The position numbers were made by a program, and so were the translations under genes. Under the pieces are notes generated by a model that searched no databases, was not told the DNA's origin, and saw only the letters and a program-made list of their open reading frames with translations. Of a stretch of 64,000 nt of DNA, positions 1 to 8,837 are shown piece by piece (within the stretch, counting starts at the first letter, position 1; every line of letters starts with the position of its first letter). The stretch comes from Spirosoma aerolatum (GTDB lineage: Bacteria > Bacteroidota > Bacteroidia > Cytophagales > Spirosomataceae), in NCBI RefSeq assembly GCF_002056795.1, contig NZ_CP020104.1, positions 3,669,001 through 3,733,000 of the forward strand. Reading direction: 5' to 3'.

Positions 1-1
1 C

Positions 2-3000
2 ATCAATGCGGGGCAGAGTTCAGTGCTAACCTATACGGGTTGTTCGAATGGTACGGTGAGCTGGGACAACGGGCTGGGTACGGGTAATAGTAAAACGGTA
101 AGCCCAACCCTTACGACGACCTATAGTGCCACCTGTACGCCAACAGGTGGAGGGAATGTCTGCACGAACTCTGTGGTTGTTACGGTCAATTCCTGCAATT
201 TTACGCTATCCGCCAGCCCGTCGACCATCAATGCAGGGCAGAGTTCAGTGCTTTCGTACAGCGGTTGCAATGGAGGGACTGTAACGTGGAATAACGGCCT
301 GGGAACGGGAAACAGTAAAACTGTCACTCCGGTCATTACAACCACCTACAGCGCTACCTGTGCTCCTAACGGGGGAGGATCGTTCTGTACGAGTTTGGTT
401 ATCGTTACTGTAAATGCCTGTAGTATAGCGGTAAATGCCAGTCCGTCCACCATTAATGCGGGGCAGAGTTCAGTATTGACCTATACCGGATGCAGTAATG
501 GAACAGTGAGTTGGGATAACGGAATTGGTACGGGTAACAGCAAAACTGTTAGCCCATCCGCAACCACAACGTACACCGGCACATGCACACCAACGGGAGG
601 GGGGACACCTTGTACAAACTCGGTAACAATTACAGTCAATGCACTGCCGTGTAGTCTGACGACATCGGCCACGTCAACTACCATCAACACGGGAGTCAGT
701 ACGGTACTTTCCTATTCAGGCTGTACGGGGGGCACCGTCACCTGGAATAATGGTTTAGGGACGGGGAATACAAAAACCGTTAGTCCGTCGACAACGACCG
801 TTTACCAGGCCACCTGTGTACCAGCCGGTGGGGGTAGTTCCTGTACCAGTTCGTTGACTATCACCGTTCACGATTGTTCGTTCACCACCTCCGCCAGTTC
901 AGCAACGATCAATGCCGGACAAAGTGCCGTTCTGTCGTATACCGGCTGCACATACGGGCTTGTCAGCTGGGATCATGGCGTAGGTACCGGAAATGATAAG
1001 ATCGTCAGCCCATCCGTCACCACGACCTATCTGGCCGTTTGCGCGCCTAAAGAAGGTGGGTCGACCTGTACCGAATTCCTTACCGTCACGGTCATACCCT
1101 GTAATCTGAATGCATCAGCCAGTTCGGTCAATATCAATGCCGGACAAAGTTCAGTGCTGACCTACACGGGTTGTTCGAATGGTACGGTTACCTGGGATAA
1201 TGGGTTGGGTACGGGAAATAATAAAACCGTCACGCCTTCATCGACAACGACGTATCTGGCAACCTGCATACCTAATGGCGGTGGGGCTTCCTGCTCTAGT
1301 TCGGTAACCATCACGGTCAGTACCTGTAATTTCATTGTAGGAGCCAGCCCTGCTAACCTGAATGCAGGTCAAAGTTCGGTAGTATCGTATACGGGTTGCT
1401 CCAATGGCACCGTCAGCTGGGATAACGGGCTGGGCAGCGGCAATAGTAAAACCGTCAGTCCATCTGCCACCACGACCTATCAGGCGACCTGTACGCCAAC
1501 GGGTGGGGGAACACCCTGTACCAGTTCGATAACGGTAACGGTCAACACCTGTAATCTGACCCTATACGCCAGCCCGGCTACCATCAATGCGGGGCAGAGT
1601 TCAGCGCTGACCTACACGGGTTGTACCAATGGTACGGTGAGTTGGAGTGACGGACTAGGCAGTGGAAATACTAAATCCGTGACGCCTTCAAGCACTACCA
1701 CCTACAGCGTCACCTGTACTCCGTCGGGTGGGGGAAGTCCATGCACTAGCTCGGTGACGGTCAATGTTAACAGTTGTAACTTTAGCGTGGGAGCCAGCCC
1801 GTCCAGTATCAATACAGGCCAGAATTCGATTTTGTCATATAGTGGCTGTGCCAATGGGGCCGTTAGCTGGGATAACGGGGTAGGGAATGGTAATAACCTG
1901 ACTGTCAATCCCACGGTCACGACAACTTATCAGGCAACCTGCACTCCCAATAGCGGGGGAACGCCCTGTACCAGCTCGATAACCGTGACCGTGAATGGAT
2001 GCAGCTTAAGTGCGTCGGCCAGTCCGTCTGCCATCAACGCAGGTCAAAACGCCGTGCTTACCTACTCGGGTTGTAGTAATGGCACCGTCAGCTGGGATAA
2101 CGGCCTGGGAACGGGGAACAATAAACCGGTAAATCCGTCTGTCACAACGACCTATATCGCCACCTGTACCCCCAATGGCGGAGGAACGCCCTGTACCAGT
2201 TCAGTAACGATACAGGTAGACGGTTGTACCCTAAGTGCGTCGGCCAATCCATCAACCCTCAACGCGGGCCAACGTACGATACTGACGTACACGGGTTGTG
2301 CTAATGGAACGGTGAGCTGGGATAATGGACTCGGTACAGGTAGTACCCAAACCGTCAGTCCGTCGGTTACAACAACCTACAAAGCGACCTGTACGCCCAG
2401 TGGTGGCGGAACGCCCTGTACCAGTTTGGTAACGGTAACCGTGACGAGTTGTAATTTGACTACCTCGACCACGTTGTCCAGCCTAAATGCCGGTCAAAGC
2501 GCCCTGTTAACGTATACAGGCTGTGAAAATGGGACGGTCAGTTGGGACAATGGGGTAGGCAGTGGCAACAACAAGACGGTGAACCCATCTGCGACCACCA
2601 CCTATGTAGCTACCTGTACGCCAACAGGAGGGGGGAATGCCTGTACTAGTTCGATCACTATCAGTGTCAATCCATGTACCATTGGCAGCACCGCCAGCCC
2701 GGCTACCATCAATGCGGGGCAAAGCTCGATCCTGACCTATACAGGTTGCCCGAACGGAACGGTCAGTTGGGATAATGGAATAGGGGCTGGTAATGCCAAA
2801 ACGGTTAGCCCAACAGTTACAACTACCTATATCGCCAGTTGCACACCCGATGGTGGCGGTACGCCCTGCACTAGCCCGGTGACGGTGAATGTGATCCAAT
2901 GTTCGATCAGTAGTGCTGTCAGTCCGTCCCGAATAAACGTTGGGCAATCGGCTACTCTTTCCTACACGGGTTGCCCCAATGGCACGGTAAGCTGGGATAA

Positions 3001-3124
3001 TGGCCTGGGGAGTGGCAATACCAAAATGGTGATGCCAACGACCACGACGACCTATCGGGCGACCTGTATCCCTGCGGGTGGTGGCAATAGCTGTACGGAA
3101 GACGTTACGCTGACGGTTACGCCA
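2..3124 (+). repeat. Tandem 225-bp coding repeats (14 units)
   Basis: Units start at bases 194, 419, 650, 875, 1100, 1325, 1550, 1775, 2000, 2225, 2450, 2675 and 2900. The unit before 194 is cut by the window edge, and the unit at 419 is 231 bp. Segments such as CATCAATGCGGGGCAGAG recur nearly unchanged in several units, which suggests recent duplication or gene conversion inside the adhesin gene. Confidence 0.95.
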
Positions 3125-5443
3125 GCTCCCATTGCAATCAGTAGTAGCTCGGTTAAAAAACCGAGTTGTGTCGATGTCCAGAATGGGAGCCTGACCTTAA
3201 CGCTCGACCGACGGATCGTCACCGGAGAACGTATCATCCGACTCACCCTTTCCCGGAATAATTCCCTTGTTGAAACCTATCTGTTTGAAGGGCCATCCTT
3301 TACAACGCCCGAAACCTTAGGAGCAGGAACATATTCCGTATTAATCGAAACGCTGATCGGGTCCAGCCCATCAGCACAAACAACCGCCAGCATCACCATC
3401 GCCAACCCTGACCCGGTTACGTTCTCCCTGACTAAAACCGATGTGAACTGCTTTGGTGGGGCTGATGGAAAAGTCGAGATTCTGGCGGCAGGGGGTACGG
3501 GAGTCTATGCATATCAGCTAGCCGCTGCGGGTACGGCTGGATTTGCCAATGGCAACCGTCATCTACTCACGGATCGTTTGCCGGGTACGTATACCCTACA
3601 GGTGTTCGATAGTAATAACTGCTCCGCTGGTAGCCAGTCGATTACGGTTAGTCAGCCTACTGGTGCGGTTGTATTGACAAAAGTATCCCAGAAAGATCCA
3701 CGAGGGTTCGAGACCAAAGATGGACAGGCCGTAGTGCAGGTGGCTGGCGGCACGCCCGGATACACCTTTGAATGGCTGGATGAAACCGATAATTCGTATG
3801 GAACGGGTGTCACGACGGGCACAACGAATAAAAATAGTACCCTACGGGGAGGAACCTACCGGGTCAGGGTGTATGATGCCCGATATAGTCTGGCCACTCA
3901 GAAAGGAGGTTGCTCAAGTGTCGTGTCATTTTCGCTTACCGAACCGCCTATCATCGAAGCCCGTATTGACCTCACGTCGGCCGTCTCCTGCTTTGGTAAA
4001 AAAGACGGTGTGATTCTCGTGACGCCTAAGGGTGGGGTGCCTTTCACCAAAAGCACGGCGTATGCGCTTAGCTTACAAAGTCAAAGCAATCCGGCTATCC
4101 AGATCGCGCCCGTCCGAAATTCATTTGGAAGCCTTCCGGCTGGACTCTATACCCTAACGGTCACTGATTCAAACGAGGTTTCCCGAACCTTTTCGTATTC
4201 GCTGGCAGAGCCGCAGAAAGTGATCTCTAGTGTCGTATCAACTAAAGACCTGGCCTGTAACGGCGATAAAAATGGGAGCATTGAAATCGCAGCCATAGGG
4301 GGTAATGGAGGATATACCGCTAGCTGGAGTAATAATGCGAAAGGCTTGAAAATCAGTAACCTTTCGGCCGGTGTGTATACAGGCGTGGTGTCGGATGCCA
4401 AAGGGTGTCGATCCGATATTCTCTATGTGTCGATAAATGAACCGGTCAGGCTGGAGGCTGCCTTTAAAATAAAATCGCCTACCTGCTACAGTACGTGCGA
4501 CGGGACCATTGACGCTGGAATTTCTGGGGGCGTCAGGCCGTACAGCTTTGTATGGGACGGACGAGCGGAGAAGGCGACCCGACTGGAAAAATTATGCGGG
4601 GGAGAGTCGCTAAGCTTCAAGGTTGCTGACGCGAATGGCTGTCAACTGACCAAAACAGCACAGATTGTTCAGCCAACGAAAATTGACCTCAATCTGGGCA
4701 GTGAACGGAAGGTGTGCCAGGGGCAAACGGTGTTGCTCGATGCTACTAATGCACTGGCCCAGTCGTACCGATGGACGCTACCTGATAGCCAAACCGCTAA
4801 TACGCCTACCCTCGAAGCCAAACAACCTGGCACGTATAGCCTGTCGGTGTTTGATAAAACGAACTGCGAGTTCAAATCAACCGTAGCCGTTAAGCAGGTA
4901 CAGAATACCGGGAAAATACGGTTTGCAGCTACCTCGACAGGACCAGTCGATGAACCAATTGTGATCCTTAATCTGTCGGACCCTGCCCCGCTGACCACCG
5001 ACTGGATTACACCTGCTACAGCTACCATCCTAGAAAAAACAGCCGCACGTCTTCAATTTTCATTACCTACCCTGGGCGACTATACCATCGGCATTAAAGC
5101 GGCATTTGCTGAATGTGAGCTTTATCAGACCAAGAAAATCACTATTGTCGATGCCTTTCCGAAGCAGGTCCAGTTTGATCCGGGAGAACTGACCCTCTCC
5201 GTAAGCCCTAATCCAACGGTAGCGGATGTGGCGGTAAACCTGCTGTTTAAAATGCCCACCAGCTTTAGCATGAAGCTTTATGCGCTGAATACGCCCGATA
5301 CGCTTTTGTTTGAGATCCAGGAAACCGACAAAACTAACTATAGCACCACTATCAATGCGCTGCCACTTAATGCCGGGGTATATGTACTGTCGGTCGATGT
5401 TGCTGGGAAAATCTTCAGCAAACGGATTATTGTGGTCAAGTAG
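2..5443 (+). CDS. Giant T9SS-secreted repeat adhesin (3' part; start lies before the window)
   Basis: The frame is open from base 2, already inside a repeat, so the N-terminus is missing; 1813 residues are visible. Bases 2-3124 encode 14 tandem repeats of 75 residues (225 bp; the first is truncated and the third has two extra residues). Each full repeat has four conserved cysteines, an INAGQSSVLTYTGC-like core and a TWDNGLGTGN-like turn, as in Ig-like adhesin modules. About six SprB-like modules follow (CFGG..DG..., GTYTLQV.D.NNC), roughly 3125-4680. The last about 85 residues look like a type A T9SS sorting domain (LSVSPNP...GVYVLSV...F.KRIIVVK). By family it should be exported by the type IX system and anchored or released at the surface, possibly as a gliding or attachment adhesin. 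The PKD lipoprotein gene starts 30 bases downstream, so the two are probably co-transcribed. The adhesin role is inferred from architecture. Confidence 0.9.
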   Translation: MNAGQSSVLTYTGCSNGTVSWDNGLGTGNSKTVSPTLTTTYSATCTPTGGGNVCTNSVVVTVNSCNFTLSASPSTINAGQSSVLSYSGCNGGTVTWNNGLGTGNSKTVTPVITTTYSATCAPNGGGSFCTSLVIVTVNACSIAVNASPSTINAGQSSVLTYTGCSNGTVSWDNGIGTGNSKTVSPSATTTYTGTCTPTGGGTPCTNSVTITVNALPCSLTTSATSTTINTGVSTVLSYSGCTGGTVTWNNGLGTGNTKTVSPSTTTVYQATCVPAGGGSSCTSSLTITVHDCSFTTSASSATINAGQSAVLSYTGCTYGLVSWDHGVGTGNDKIVSPSVTTTYLAVCAPKEGGSTCTEFLTVTVIPCNLNASASSVNINAGQSSVLTYTGCSNGTVTWDNGLGTGNNKTVTPSSTTTYLATCIPNGGGASCSSSVTITVSTCNFIVGASPANLNAGQSSVVSYTGCSNGTVSWDNGLGSGNSKTVSPSATTTYQATCTPTGGGTPCTSSITVTVNTCNLTLYASPATINAGQSSALTYTGCTNGTVSWSDGLGSGNTKSVTPSSTTTYSVTCTPSGGGSPCTSSVTVNVNSCNFSVGASPSSINTGQNSILSYSGCANGAVSWDNGVGNGNNLTVNPTVTTTYQATCTPNSGGTPCTSSITVTVNGCSLSASASPSAINAGQNAVLTYSGCSNGTVSWDNGLGTGNNKPVNPSVTTTYIATCTPNGGGTPCTSSVTIQVDGCTLSASANPSTLNAGQRTILTYTGCANGTVSWDNGLGTGSTQTVSPSVTTTYKATCTPSGGGTPCTSLVTVTVTSCNLTTSTTLSSLNAGQSALLTYTGCENGTVSWDNGVGSGNNKTVNPSATTTYVATCTPTGGGNACTSSITISVNPCTIGSTASPATINAGQSSILTYTGCPNGTVSWDNGIGAGNAKTVSPTVTTTYIASCTPDGGGTPCTSPVTVNVIQCSISSAVSPSRINVGQSATLSYTGCPNGTVSWDNGLGSGNTKMVMPTTTTTYRATCIPAGGGNSCTEDVTLTVTPAPIAISSSSVKKPSCVDVQNGSLTLTLDRRIVTGERIIRLTLSRNNSLVETYLFEGPSFTTPETLGAGTYSVLIETLIGSSPSAQTTASITIANPDPVTFSLTKTDVNCFGGADGKVEILAAGGTGVYAYQLAAAGTAGFANGNRHLLTDRLPGTYTLQVFDSNNCSAGSQSITVSQPTGAVVLTKVSQKDPRGFETKDGQAVVQVAGGTPGYTFEWLDETDNSYGTGVTTGTTNKNSTLRGGTYRVRVYDARYSLATQKGGCSSVVSFSLTEPPIIEARIDLTSAVSCFGKKDGVILVTPKGGVPFTKSTAYALSLQSQSNPAIQIAPVRNSFGSLPAGLYTLTVTDSNEVSRTFSYSLAEPQKVISSVVSTKDLACNGDKNGSIEIAAIGGNGGYTASWSNNAKGLKISNLSAGVYTGVVSDAKGCRSDILYVSINEPVRLEAAFKIKSPTCYSTCDGTIDAGISGGVRPYSFVWDGRAEKATRLEKLCGGESLSFKVADANGCQLTKTAQIVQPTKIDLNLGSERKVCQGQTVLLDATNALAQSYRWTLPDSQTANTPTLEAKQPGTYSLSVFDKTNCEFKSTVAVKQVQNTGKIRFAATSTGPVDEPIVILNLSDPAPLTTDWITPATATILEKTAARLQFSLPTLGDYTIGIKAAFAECELYQTKKITIVDAFPKQVQFDPGELTLSVSPNPTVADVAVNLLFKMPTSFSMKLYALNTPDTLLFEIQETDKTNYSTTINALPLNAGVYVLSVDVAGKIFSKRIIVVK

Positions 5444-5473
5444 GCCTGTTCATCTTTTTTGATAAAGTAACCC

Positions 5474-6814
5474 ATGAACCAAAAAAGGCTTTTCAAGCTA
5501 TGCTCACTCCTGGCAGGATATACCTGCCTGGTAAGCGGATTAACGGGGTGTTATAAAGAAGTAGCTCTACCCGTTGCGGCTGATTTCACGTATCAGGTGT
5601 CCAATAATTTCGTCATACCGGCTACGGTAACCCTTACGAATGCCTCGCAGGGCGGTGAGTTGTTTACCTGGACGTTCGAAGGGGGCGAACCAGCTACCTC
5701 AACCCAGAAAACGCCCGGCGACATTGTTTACCGGAAGCCAGGTACGTATACAATCCGTCTGGAAGCCAGTAATCTTGATGGGGTGAAACAGGTGGTCGAG
5801 AAGAAAATTACCATCGATAATAAGTTGTCGGCCAGCTTTAGCTATTCGGTTGTTGGTGATTCATTTGCTCCGGCAATCGTCCGTTTTGCCAACCAGTCGG
5901 CTGGCTACGATCGGCTGGAATGGACGTTTGACGGTGGGGTTCCGGCTACCTCCGATCAGCCAGATCCGGTGGTCACGTTCGAGGTTGGCGGCTCACACAA
6001 AGTCAGTTTAAAACTCATCAACGCCCATTCAACTACCTTCAAAGACTCGGTCATTACACTGGAACCCGAATTGACAGCTGATTTCGATCTGGTCATTCCG
6101 GCTCAGTATGAAGAGCTGGAAGCGCCGGTTACGCTAAACCTTACCAATAAATCGGTGGGTAGCCTCAGTAGCGCCTGGACAATGGACGGAGCGGATGTTG
6201 CGCAAAGTCAGCAACCAGCGCCCACGGTTCGTTTTTCGAAAGCTGGCGTTTATACGATTACCCTGGAAACCAGCAACGGTAAGAAAATGAAGAAGCTAAG
6301 TAAATCCATTACTATAAAACCCAGCAAAGGGTATGCCTATATCCAGAATGTTGAACTTGGTATTTATTCCGCCCGCAATACCCAGGGAATTTATTACTCC
6401 ACACAACTTAGAAAAACCTTTACCGAAGCTGAATCGATACAGGCCAGTGATGCAGGTAGCATTGACATTTTGTTCTTTGGACTGGATGAATCCTTCGCGT
6501 ACAATCGCTTTCTGTCACCCAGCGAAGCGGCTTCGATCGGATTGACACCTGTTCCTGGTGTGGGCAAAACCCGTATACTCAATCCGGCTCAGGTAACTAC
6601 CCCGCTAGATTTCGATAAACTGGATGCAGACCAGTTAAAGGCTTTATCGATTGGCCCTCCCTCGTCGGATCAGGATGATTTCTTCGACGGAAGTAGTCCG
6701 AAGCTGATCCTTTTTGAAAATGCCCGCAAACAGAAGGGCGTGATTTTGATCCGGCAGTACCTGAGCGACGGAGCTAACTCCCGCATTCGTTGCGCTATCA
6801 AAGTACTGAAGTAG
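5474..6814 (+). CDS. PKD-domain surface lipoprotein
   Basis: 446 residues. The N-terminus is a lipoprotein signal: a basic start (MNQKRLFK), a hydrophobic stretch and the lipobox LTGC with Cys26 as the lipidated residue. Three PKD-type beta domains follow at roughly residues 34-115, 116-197 and 200-282; each has a WTFDGG-like strand and a GTYTIRL-like strand. The last about 160 residues (from YIQNVELGIY) form a domain I do not recognise. The gene starts 30 bases after the giant adhesin and probably shares its transcript, so it could be an outer-membrane partner or anchor for the adhesin. That partnership is inferred only from position. Confidence 0.8.
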   Translation: MNQKRLFKLCSLLAGYTCLVSGLTGCYKEVALPVAADFTYQVSNNFVIPATVTLTNASQGGELFTWTFEGGEPATSTQKTPGDIVYRKPGTYTIRLEASNLDGVKQVVEKKITIDNKLSASFSYSVVGDSFAPAIVRFANQSAGYDRLEWTFDGGVPATSDQPDPVVTFEVGGSHKVSLKLINAHSTTFKDSVITLEPELTADFDLVIPAQYEELEAPVTLNLTNKSVGSLSSAWTMDGADVAQSQQPAPTVRFSKAGVYTITLETSNGKKMKKLSKSITIKPSKGYAYIQNVELGIYSARNTQGIYYSTQLRKTFTEAESIQASDAGSIDILFFGLDESFAYNRFLSPSEAASIGLTPVPGVGKTRILNPAQVTTPLDFDKLDADQLKALSIGPPSSDQDDFFDGSSPKLILFENARKQKGVILIRQYLSDGANSRIRCAIKVLK

Positions 6815-6857
6815 TACCTGTAACAGAGCGATTTGGGTTGGGAATGGCTATAACGCG

Positions 6858-7634
6858 TTACAATCGTGCTCCGCTCTCCCGATCGATAAACAAGGTTGCG
6901 TTGCCATGTTGCCGTAAGATGGTCGAAGGGTACTGCTCCGAAATAGCATTAGCTAGGGTATGGTGAATCGCTTCGGCCTTATGCGCTGCGGGGACCATAC
7001 AAAAAATGGCGGGGGCCTTTATTAGCGCCGGAATGGTGAGGGTAAGTGCATACTCGGGCACATCTGATAAGGTAGCAAAACAGCCATCATGTACTTGCTG
7101 CCAGCGACTGGTTAAATCCAGACTTACTTTTTTAACCAGCACTGGGTCGTCGAAGTGGGCTACATGCGGGTCGTTGAACGCGATATGGCAATTTTCGCCG
7201 ATGCCCATACAAACAATATCGGTGGGATATTCCTGGAGGAGTTCGGCATACCGCTTACACTCTGTATCAGGATCGGTGTTGCCGTTGATGTAATAAACAG
7301 CTTTCAGGGGGACTTTGCTAAAGAGCCGATCCTTCAGGAAGTTACCGAATCGCTGGGGAGCATTGTCGGCCAGATTAACGTACTCATCCATGTGGAAGGC
7401 AAGGATACGGTCCCAGGCAATACCGGGTTGAATTGCCAGAGCGGCCAGAAATTCATTCTGCGAAGGAGCAGCCGCAAAGATGATATTGACTATTTCCTGT
7501 TTCTGGAGTAAGTGGCGAATGGCTTCAGCGGCCTGCCGGGCTGCCTCCTCGCCCAGACTTTGGCGGCTATCGAAGAGTTTGACCGTAAGCCTATCCACGG
7601 TGAATTCACGGACTATAGCAGGGATGGTACTCAT
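6858..7634 (-). CDS. nagB: Glucosamine-6-phosphate deaminase family protein
   Basis: 258 residues, the usual length of the NagB/6-phosphogluconolactonase fold. NagB converts glucosamine-6-phosphate to fructose-6-phosphate and ammonia in the cytoplasm. The HMDEY motif carries Asp83, the expected proton acceptor. The second active-site motif reads GIGENCHIAFNDP: His150 is present, while the positions of E. coli Asp141 and Glu148 are Asn148 and Asp155. The phosphate loop is AAAPSQNE rather than the TGGTP-like loop of E. coli NagB. These changes fit a divergent NagB subgroup. The gene lies 12 bases downstream of nagA in the same direction, after the transporter, which supports a role in N-acetylglucosamine use. 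A related sugar-phosphate isomerase activity is the main alternative. Confidence 0.85.
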   Translation of the reverse strand: MSTIPAIVREFTVDRLTVKLFDSRQSLGEEAARQAAEAIRHLLQKQEIVNIIFAAAPSQNEFLAALAIQPGIAWDRILAFHMDEYVNLADNAPQRFGNFLKDRLFSKVPLKAVYYINGNTDPDTECKRYAELLQEYPTDIVCMGIGENCHIAFNDPHVAHFDDPVLVKKVSLDLTSRWQQVHDGCFATLSDVPEYALTLTIPALIKAPAIFCMVPAAHKAEAIHHTLANAISEQYPSTILRQHGNATLFIDRESGARL

Positions 7635-7646
7635 TGTATCAGGTAA

Positions 7647-8837
7647 TTACGTTGCGTTAATGTAGGTTGAATAGATGATGTTACCCTGGATCATAGTCAG
7701 CCCAACGGTAAAAGTCTGGTCGAAAAATACCAGGTCGGCATCCTTCCCTTTGGTCAGCGAGCCTTTTTGATGGTCGACACCCATGATGCGGGCGGGGGTT
7801 GTGCTGGCCATCCGAACGGCTTCCAGCAAGGGTACATCGGCTAGCTGAACCATATGATGAACTAGTCGATTCATCGTGGCTACACTTCCCGCGAAGGCCG
7901 TCCGGTCGGGTAGTTTGGCAACGCCATCTTCTACAATCACGGCCAGTCCGTTTTTCAAGGAGCCTAGTATACTTTCGCCTTCGGGCATGCCAGCGGCCCG
8001 CATGGCATCGGTAATAAGGGCAGTACGGTCGGCCCCTTTGATCTTATAGACCAGTTTAAGCAAGGGGGGCGGCAGGTGGATACCATCGCCGATAATCTCC
8101 ACATCCAGGTCAAGCAGAAAAGCGCTTTCAATAACACCCGCATACCGAAAGGCATTCCGACGGGTAACGCCCGACATGGCCGAGTACAGATGCGTTACCA
8201 GCGAGTAGCCGTTTTCGTAGGCAGTAAGCACATCCTCATAGAGCGCATCGGTGTGGGCAATAGCTGCCAGAATGCCTTTCTGACGCAGCCGCTGCCCAAA
8301 CGTAATGGCCCCTTCCAGTTCTGGGGCCGCACTCCACCGGACAATCGACGAAGAATTATTGAGAATGTCTTCGTATTCGGCCGGATCGGGATTTCGGATA
8401 TACCGAGGATCCTGGGCTCCCCGCTGGCTTAGGGCAAAGTAAGGCCCTTCCAGGTGCATCCCCAGAAAAGCCGCTCCTTTCGAATTGTGTCGATGAGCGG
8501 TTTCGTAAACAGCCAGCGTTTGCAACAGGTCTTCCTTTTCAGCCGTTAACGTGGTTGGGACCAGTGCCGTTGTTCCGTACTGAGCATGCAGCTCGGCAAT
8601 TTTCAGAAACGCTTCTTCAGTGCCATCCATAAAGTCGAACCCACCTCCGCCATGCACATGAATATCGATAAAGCCAGGTGCCACAAATTGCCCTTTCGCG
8701 TCGATCACGAGAGCATCAGGCACCTCGATCGGCCTTTCGTGGACACCGATAATCTGCCCATCCTCAATCACCAATGTGCCGTTCGGTATCGTACGGAAGG
8801 GCGTTAAGAGGGTGCCGTTGACGATTTTTTGTTTCAT
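7647..8837 (-). CDS. nagA: N-acetylglucosamine-6-phosphate deacetylase
   Basis: 396 residues from the ATG at 8837. A longer reading from 8915 adds 26 unlike residues inside the upstream gene and is rejected. NagA removes acetate from GlcNAc-6-phosphate in the cytoplasm. It is an amidohydrolase with the metal-binding motif DIHVHGG (His60, His62), LEGPY, IAHTDA, THLYSAM and GDGIHL, plus the catalytic-Asp motif ALITDAM. The start overlaps the stop of the transporter gene by one base (TGATG), so translation is probably coupled. Together with nagB and the transporter it forms a complete uptake-to-glycolysis route if a GlcNAc kinase is supplied elsewhere. Confidence 0.93.
   Translation of the reverse strand: MKQKIVNGTLLTPFRTIPNGTLVIEDGQIIGVHERPIEVPDALVIDAKGQFVAPGFIDIHVHGGGGFDFMDGTEEAFLKIAELHAQYGTTALVPTTLTAEKEDLLQTLAVYETAHRHNSKGAAFLGMHLEGPYFALSQRGAQDPRYIRNPDPAEYEDILNNSSSIVRWSAAPELEGAITFGQRLRQKGILAAIAHTDALYEDVLTAYENGYSLVTHLYSAMSGVTRRNAFRYAGVIESAFLLDLDVEIIGDGIHLPPPLLKLVYKIKGADRTALITDAMRAAGMPEGESILGSLKNGLAVIVEDGVAKLPDRTAFAGSVATMNRLVHHMVQLADVPLLEAVRMASTTPARIMGVDHQKGSLTKGKDADLVFFDQTFTVGLTMIQGNIIYSTYINAT

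Noticed and set aside
23-25. GTG at base 23 as the start of the adhesin
   Set aside because: The same frame is open to base 2 and already encodes the repeat core, so the true start lies before the window.
2-3124. Regular direct repeats that could be mistaken for a CRISPR array or satellite
   Set aside because: The 225-bp period is fully in one open reading frame and encodes a clear protein repeat.
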